A DNA stretch of 8,439 nt from Parcubacteria group bacterium (GTDB lineage: Bacteria > Patescibacteriota > Minisyncoccia > Phycocordibacterales > UBA2163): NCBI GenBank assembly GCA_016784285.1, contig JADHUX010000017.1, positions 1 to 8,439 of the forward strand, read 5' to 3'. Every line of letters begins with the position of its first letter. Position 1 is the stretch's first letter. The notes under the pieces were generated by a model that was not told the origin of the DNA, searched no databases, and worked only from the letters and a program-made list of their open reading frames with translations. Shown in pieces: positions 5,448 through 8,439 of this stretch. Both the position numbers and the translations under genes were made by a program.

Positions 5448-5842
5448 TACATGCTATTTACAAAAGTATCTCTGATGCATACTTGTTTGTTGCCAACTTT
5501 TTTGAGTCTACATAATGTACAATTATCTCTAACTAAGCTTAACTGATTGTCTTTAATAATTGCAGCATAGTTTAGACTTATCATAAGTATATTCTGATTT
5601 ACATCTTCATATACTTCTAACTCAAAAATCGGCTTTTCGTTGCGCTCTACAATAAAAATTTGATTACCATTTTCATTGTCTAAGTCTTTTAATACATTGA
5701 TTTTACCTTCAGATATAAGTCTGTTACACATATCTTCTGTATACGCTTTCGTTTTAGAAAGTGTCTCAAAATATGGAATTAGATTACACCCTGCTGGAAT
5801 AGTCATTTTTTGTAAACTATGCTTTTTCTTCGTTGAAACCAT
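5447..5842 (-). CDS. Unknown protein with a C-terminal cysteine cluster (131 aa)
   Basis: I do not recognise this family. The N-terminus is basic (MVSTKKKHSLQKM). The middle has alternating hydrophobic strands (QIFIVERNEKPIFELEVYED, then ILMISLNYAAIIKDNQLSLV), suggesting a small beta-rich cytoplasmic domain with no membrane segment. Near the end, C108-TL-C111 and C122 in CTLCRLKKVGNKQVC could bind a metal together with C19 or C39, but no known zinc-finger spacing is met. The ATG at 5842 follows a run of six G (5848-5853) at a 5-nt distance, an unusual but strong ribosome site. The reading frame stays open upstream for about 30 codons without ATG, GTG or TTG in frame giving a better start. It has its own promoter and terminator and faces the 4876-5277 gene. 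Confidence 0.75.
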   Translation of the reverse strand: MVSTKKKHSLQKMTIPAGCNLIPYFETLSKTKAYTEDMCNRLISEGKINVLKDLDNENGNQIFIVERNEKPIFELEVYEDVNQNILMISLNYAAIIKDNQLSLVRDNCTLCRLKKVGNKQVCIRDTFVNSM

Positions 5843-5952
5843 CGCTACCCCCCTTTTTTTTCTAGTAAGCTTAATTAAAAATTCAAATAAAATTTTACTG
5901 AACTTTCTCCCAAATCCTCCTTTCTTTTATTAAAATACTAAATCTGTAGATA

Positions 5953-5981
5953 ATGCTACTACTAGTTATTATTATTGTCAA
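5953..5981 (-). promoter_or_regulatory. Promoter of the 5447-5842 gene
   Basis: On the minus strand a perfect TTGACA (5981-5976) begins 3 nt after the tsaD stop codon; TAGCAT (5958-5953) follows with a 17-nt spacer. The resulting leader is about 100 nt long and contains an AGGAGG sequence (5915-5920) far from the annotated ATG, which may be an accidental or upstream ribosome site. Confidence 0.5.
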
Positions 5982-5984
5982 ATC

Positions 5985-7085
5985 TTATCCTAGTGTTAGA
6001 TTGCCGTCTGCTTTTATGTCTAGATTTTGTACTTTATATTTCTCTGGGTTTTGAGCATGTCTGAAGTACCCAGCTACAGCTATCATAATCGCATTGTCTG
6101 TAGAGAGTTCTGGGTTTGGAGTGTGAAGAGCGACTTCGCTAAATTCACTTTCTATCATATTTTCAAATGCTTTCTTAATCTTCTTATTAGCAGATACTCC
6201 ACCACCTATGACGAGAGTTTGAGCTCCGCTTTCAGCGAGGGCTTTCTTTGTCTTGGATATGAGTACTTCTATGACAGCATCTTCAAACTCTTTTGCTACT
6301 TTTTGTTTTATTTCTTCTGTTAGTTCGGGGATCTTCTTAAGTGTGTAAAGTACAGAAGTCTTAAGTCCTGAGAATGAGAAGTCGCAAGTGTCAGAGTGTA
6401 TCATCGGGCGGGGGAATTTAAATGTGGACGTCGCACGTCCAACTTTTTCAGCAAGTTTAGATATCTCTGGTCCTCCTGGGTAAGGGAGGCCCATCATCCT
6501 TGCTACCTTGTCAAACGCTTCTCCGACTGCGTCGTCTAGTGTCTCGCCAACTATCTCATACTCTAAATGTTTTTTTGATAATACTAACTGTGTATGACCG
6601 CCAGAGATTAATAGTGCTAGTAGTGGTGTGTTTGGAAATTTAAAATTTAAAATTGAAAATTCGTCATGTCCACCGTTTTTTTCTAAAAGAGAGGACATGA
6701 CGTGCCCTTCCATGTGGTTTACTGGGATTATTGGTTTGCCCCACGCAAGAGCGAGGTCTTCTGCAAAGTTGATTCCCACCCAAAGTGCTGGCTCAAGCCC
6801 AGGGCCATGGGTGACAGCGATAGCGTCTATTCCGTTTTTTTTGGAATTTTTGAAACCTGCTTCTTTTAATGCCTGCTCTAAAAGAATCGGTAGATTTTTG
6901 ATATGTTCACGCTTAGCAACAGTAGGGAAAACACCACCGTATTCTTTATGGTGTTCTATCTGTGAGATCAGGGCATTGCTAAGAATCTTAAAGCTTACCC
7001 CTCCTTCAGGTGGGGTATTTCCATCTGCCTCAACTATACTTATAGCTGTCTCGTCGCAACTTGTTTCAATACTTAATATTTTCAT
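5985..7085 (-). CDS. tsaD: tRNA N6-adenosine threonylcarbamoyltransferase TsaD (366 aa)
   Basis: TsaD, working with TsaB and TsaE, moves the threonylcarbamoyl group from TC-AMP to A37 of ANN-reading tRNAs. Family motifs occur in order (numbered from MKIL): SIETSCDETA (5-14), EYGGVFPTVAKREH (48-61), THGPGL (92-97), the metal-binding HMEGH (124-128), SGGHTQ (161-166), GEAFDKVARMMGLPYPGGP (188-206), FSFSGLKTSVLY, GGGVSANKK (294-302) and STDN with the last metal ligand D330. A 7-bp tandem repeat adds residues near EFSILNFKFPN (142-152), before the LLISGGH strand, making it longer than the usual 340 aa or so. I chose the ATG at 7085 because the family begins with this strand; an in-frame GTG at 7112 would add nine residues and also lacks a ribosome site. 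It is probably cotranscribed with tRNA-Val upstream. Confidence 0.95.
   Translation of the reverse strand: MKILSIETSCDETAISIVEADGNTPPEGGVSFKILSNALISQIEHHKEYGGVFPTVAKREHIKNLPILLEQALKEAGFKNSKKNGIDAIAVTHGPGLEPALWVGINFAEDLALAWGKPIIPVNHMEGHVMSSLLEKNGGHDEFSILNFKFPNTPLLALLISGGHTQLVLSKKHLEYEIVGETLDDAVGEAFDKVARMMGLPYPGGPEISKLAEKVGRATSTFKFPRPMIHSDTCDFSFSGLKTSVLYTLKKIPELTEEIKQKVAKEFEDAVIEVLISKTKKALAESGAQTLVIGGGVSANKKIKKAFENMIESEFSEVALHTPNPELSTDNAIMIAVAGYFRHAQNPEKYKVQNLDIKADGNLTLG
6634..6661. repeat. Four 7-bp tandem repeats inside tsaD
   Basis: The plus strand reads GGAAATT, TAAAATT, TAAAATT, GAAAATT in direct succession. They encode most of the extra stretch FSILNFKFP of TsaD, between the metal-binding HMEGH and the SGGHTQ motif. 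Confidence 0.85.
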
Positions 7086-7184
7086 GTTGTTTTTTATGGA
7101 AGAATCGGTCACGAGTTACTAATTCGCTACGCTCATAAGTACTCTCGACCCCGCCTCACTGTCGCAGAGCGACATGTTCCGGCC

Positions 7185-7237
7185 GTTCGAATCCTGACGT
7201 AAGCAATACTATTGCTTACTTATCGCCCACAAGAAAA
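7185..7237 (+). repeat. Interrupted inverted copy of the tRNA-Val 3' end
   Basis: GTTCGAATCCTG (7185-7196) and TATCGCCCACAAGAAAA (7221-7237) are exact reverse complements of 7264-7275 and 7247-7263, which cover the T arm, acceptor 3' strand and 3' flank of tRNA-Val. In the tRNA the two blocks are contiguous; in this copy they are separated by 24 nt (7197-7220). Confidence 0.88.
7199..7219. repeat. 21-nt palindrome splitting the tRNA-Val copy
   Basis: GTAAGCAATA (7199-7208) and TATTGCTTAC (7210-7219) are perfect inverted repeats around a single C. They make up nearly all of the 24-nt insert in the inverted tRNA fragment. Confidence 0.85.
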
Positions 7238-7263
7238 ACCATAGGCTTTTCTTGTGGGCGATA
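7221..7263. repeat. 17-bp perfect hairpin overlapping the tRNA-Val acceptor end
   Basis: TATCGCCCACAAGAAAA (7221-7237) pairs without error with 7247-7263 around a 9-nt loop (7238-7246) in which CC and GG can add two more pairs. The right arm includes the acceptor 3' strand of tRNA-Val. No T run follows on the minus strand, so it is not a standard intrinsic terminator; it may influence tRNA 3' processing. Confidence 0.85.
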
Positions 7264-7328
7264 CAGGATTCGAACCTGTGACCTCATCAACGTCAATGAT
7301 GCGCTCTAACCAGCTGAGCTAACCGCCC
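7255..7328 (-). tRNA. tRNA-Val(GAC)
   Basis: The minus strand folds into a complete 74-nt cloverleaf. Acceptor GGGCGGT/ATCGCCC with one G.T pair, D arm GCTC/GAGC, anticodon stem CATCA/TGATG around the loop TTGACGT (anticodon GAC, reading GUC and GUU), and T arm ACAGG-TTCGAAT-CCTGT. Discriminator A at 7255; the next bases are CAAG, so CCA is not encoded. It is read in the same direction as tsaD and is the substrate class of the ValRS in this window. Confidence 0.95.
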
Positions 7329-7353
7329 CTAGCTTCTTTTCAATTTGGTTTCT

Positions 7354-7359
7354 ATTGTA
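7354..7359 (-). promoter_or_regulatory. Putative -10 box of tRNA-Val
   Basis: TACAAT on the minus strand matches five of six positions and would start transcription near 7347, about 19 nt before the mature tRNA. The -35 region (TTATAT, 7382-7377, 17-nt spacer) is poor. Confidence 0.4.
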
Positions 7360-7372
7360 GCAAAAAAGGTGT

Positions 7373-7378
7373 TAAAAT
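7373..7378 (+). promoter_or_regulatory. Putative -10 box for a leaderless DUF2061 mRNA
   Basis: TAAAAT ends 6 nt before the ATG at 7385, the same spacing as at the 105 and 4058 genes. No Shine-Dalgarno is present and no convincing -35 is seen. Confidence 0.4.
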
Positions 7379-7384
7379 ATAAGT

Positions 7385-7615
7385 ATGAATTTTCACGATC
7401 ATCATCATAGAACGTTCTTCAAATCACTGAGTTGGTTTATAGTCGGATTTACAATATCTTTCTTTGTATTACTGTATTTTACTGGGGATCTTACAATGTC
7501 ACTTATAGAATCATTAGCCATCCAAGCTCTCAAATTTCTATTTTTTTATTTTCATGAGAGAATCTGGAACAAGAGTAACTTTGGACAAGCTGTAAAAGAC
7601 AAACATATCGAATAA
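7385..7615 (+). CDS. DUF2061 family small membrane protein (76 aa)
   Basis: The sequence follows the DUF2061 pattern: SLSWFIVGFTISFFVLLYF (14-32), then TGDLTMSL, a second hydrophobic stretch, and the conserved ending K-x-x-x-x-Y-x-HERxWN, here KFLFFYFHERIWN (50-62). Two membrane segments are expected. No biochemical role is established for the family to my knowledge. The N-terminus carries HDHHH (4-8), which could bind metal but may be chance. The length is normal. The gene is divergent from tRNA-Val, appears to be leaderless and ends 11 nt before an AT-rich hairpin with eight T, so it is probably a single-gene unit, separate from the PurN-like gene downstream. Confidence 0.88.
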   Translation: MNFHDHHHRTFFKSLSWFIVGFTISFFVLLYFTGDLTMSLIESLAIQALKFLFFYFHERIWNKSNFGQAVKDKHIE

Positions 7616-7626
7616 TCTCTCTATAT

Positions 7627-7674
7627 TGAAATATATTTATAATACTGTATAAATATATTCAGATTATTTTTTTT
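7627..7674 (+). terminator. AT-rich intrinsic terminator after the DUF2061 gene
   Basis: TGAAATATATTTATA (7627-7641) pairs with TATAAATATATTCA (7648-7661) with a single bulged A, followed by ATTA and a run of eight T (7667-7674). The stem is long but almost entirely A-T, so strength is uncertain. Confidence 0.65.
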
Positions 7675-7706
7675 ATATATAACTTAACAAAAGAAAGGAT
7701 AATTAT

Positions 7707-8354
7707 ATGGAAATAGTAAAAAAATCAAAAACCGTAATATTTGCATCAGGTACTGAACATGGTGGTGGTTCAGGAGCTGAAAACTTAGTCGTAGCTTCAA
7801 TAAATAATCTAAATTTGGATTATGAAGTCGTTGCTTTTGTCTCAAATTGGGAAAATGGTGGAGTAAGAGAGCGAGCAGATAGATTAGGTATTCCGTTTAT
7901 ACACTTTGACGGGCCTTTTACAGCTGAGGAATATCAGAGAGTAGTAGAAGAGTCTGGTGCTGATTGGATAGCGCTTTCTGGTTGGCTTAAGTTAGTGAAG
8001 GGTCTTGATCCTAAAAAAACATTTAACATACATCCAGGTAGCACGACTAGATATGGCGGGAAGGGTATGCACGGTATACATGTGCATAGAGTTGTGGTTG
8101 CGTCAGGGGACATAACTACACAAGTAAATATGCATTTTGTAACTGAAGAGTATGATAAAGGCCCTGTATTTTTCAGATATTTTGTAGATGTAAAACCTAC
8201 TGATACACCAGAAGAACTACAGAAAAATGTTAATAAAGTAGAGCATGAGTATCAACCACTTATAACAAGCATGGTAGTGAACGGTGAGATATCATGGGAC
8301 GGAGAAAATCCAGATAGTTTAAAAGTCCCACAAGGATATAAATGGCTCAAATAG
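7707..8354 (+). CDS. PurN-like formyltransferase (phosphoribosylglycinamide formyltransferase family, 215 aa)
   Basis: The PurN family uses 10-formyl-tetrahydrofolate to formylate GAR in purine synthesis. The first strand KTVIFASG (8-15) is followed by an unusual glycine-rich loop EHGGGSGAENL in place of the short SGxGSNL loop. The catalytic region is conserved: NIHPG with N and H (residues 112-116), then VTEEYDKGPVFF with the catalytic aspartate in YDKGP. SGWLKLV matches the AGFMRIL strand of the family. Length agrees with the family. AAAGGA (7694-7699) lies 7 nt before the ATG. No other purine gene is in the window, and many CPR bacteria lack the pathway, so the substrate may not be GAR; methionyl-tRNA formyltransferase and related folds are alternatives, but the length and lack of a C-terminal domain favour PurN. 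Confidence 0.88.
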   Translation: MEIVKKSKTVIFASGTEHGGGSGAENLVVASINNLNLDYEVVAFVSNWENGGVRERADRLGIPFIHFDGPFTAEEYQRVVEESGADWIALSGWLKLVKGLDPKKTFNIHPGSTTRYGGKGMHGIHVHRVVVASGDITTQVNMHFVTEEYDKGPVFFRYFVDVKPTDTPEELQKNVNKVEHEYQPLITSMVVNGEISWDGENPDSLKVPQGYKWLK

Positions 8355-8364
8355 AAATAATTAC

Positions 8365-8403
8365 AAACAGACTGAATTTTATATAAATTTGGTCTGTTTT
8401 TTT
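8365..8403 (+). terminator. Intrinsic terminator of the PurN-like gene
   Basis: AAACAGAC (8365-8372) pairs with GTCTGTTT (8392-8399); AATTT/AAATT can extend the stem across an AT-rich loop. Seven T end at 8403. It starts 10 nt after the stop codon. The rest of the window (8404-8439) shows nothing I can call. Confidence 0.85.
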
Positions 8404-8439
8404 ATTTCTTACGATTTGTGTCACGAATCACTAAATATT

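Noticed and set aside
5843..5935. In-frame upstream extension of the cysteine-cluster protein
   Set aside because: The frame is open for about 30 codons but has no ATG, GTG or TTG at a sensible distance from the AGGAGG; the annotated ATG has its own ribosome site.
7086..7112. Nine-residue N-terminal extension of TsaD from a GTG start
   Set aside because: The family starts at the first strand (MKILSIETS) and the extension shows no conserved residue or ribosome site; it remains possible.
6628..7122. Plus-strand frame of 164 codons
   Set aside because: Entirely antisense to tsaD, whose family motifs are unmistakable.
7113..7254. A second tRNA gene on the plus strand ending at the inverted tRNA-Val fragment
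   Set aside because: A T-loop-like GTTCGAATC and an acceptor-like block are present, but the T stem does not pair and no D or anticodon arm can be drawn.

Overview
The window most likely comes from a Patescibacteria/CPR bacterium, probably of the Parcubacteria type. This is inferred from the AT-rich sequence, tRNA genes without an encoded CCA, a ValRS (715 aa) lacking the usual C-terminal extension, several genes that appear to be read from leaderless mRNAs, a RAYT-type transposase with its own short palindromes, and small lineage-specific membrane proteins. No rRNA or other phylogenetic marker was compared, so the assignment is provisional.

Layout. 1-60: 3' part of tRNA-Arg(CCT). 105-365 (+): small membrane protein, then a two-way terminator shared with the converging tRNA-Phe(GAA) (400-472, minus). 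526-651: a 126-nt imperfect palindrome that folds along its whole length. 653-3987 (minus): a tight run of three genes read valS -> PrsW-type intramembrane protease -> Hsp20. 4020-4749: a RAYT (REP-associated tyrosine transposase) unit with three identical 24-nt palindromes, one over the promoter, one inverted inside the coding sequence and one on the stop codon. 4876-5842: two small convergent genes of uncertain function, one resembling a histidine phosphatase fold without its catalytic residues; three consecutive hairpins lie between them. 5985-7328 (minus): tRNA-Val(GAC) followed by tsaD, separated by a GC-rich segment and an interrupted inverted copy of the tRNA 3' end. 7385-8354 (+): a DUF2061 membrane protein and a stand-alone PurN-like formyltransferase, each followed by a hairpin terminator.

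Functional picture. The conserved backbone concerns translation (tRNA-Arg, tRNA-Phe, tRNA-Val, ValRS, TsaD) and protein quality (Hsp20, PrsW-like protease). Inserted in it are mobile or repeat-derived pieces: the RAYT/REP unit, the 126-nt foldback element and the rearranged tRNA-Val flank. The RAYT unit is the most striking item: the palindrome the enzyme presumably recognises overlaps its promoter, is translated as part of the protein, and ends the gene, which suggests self-regulation at DNA and RNA level (inference).
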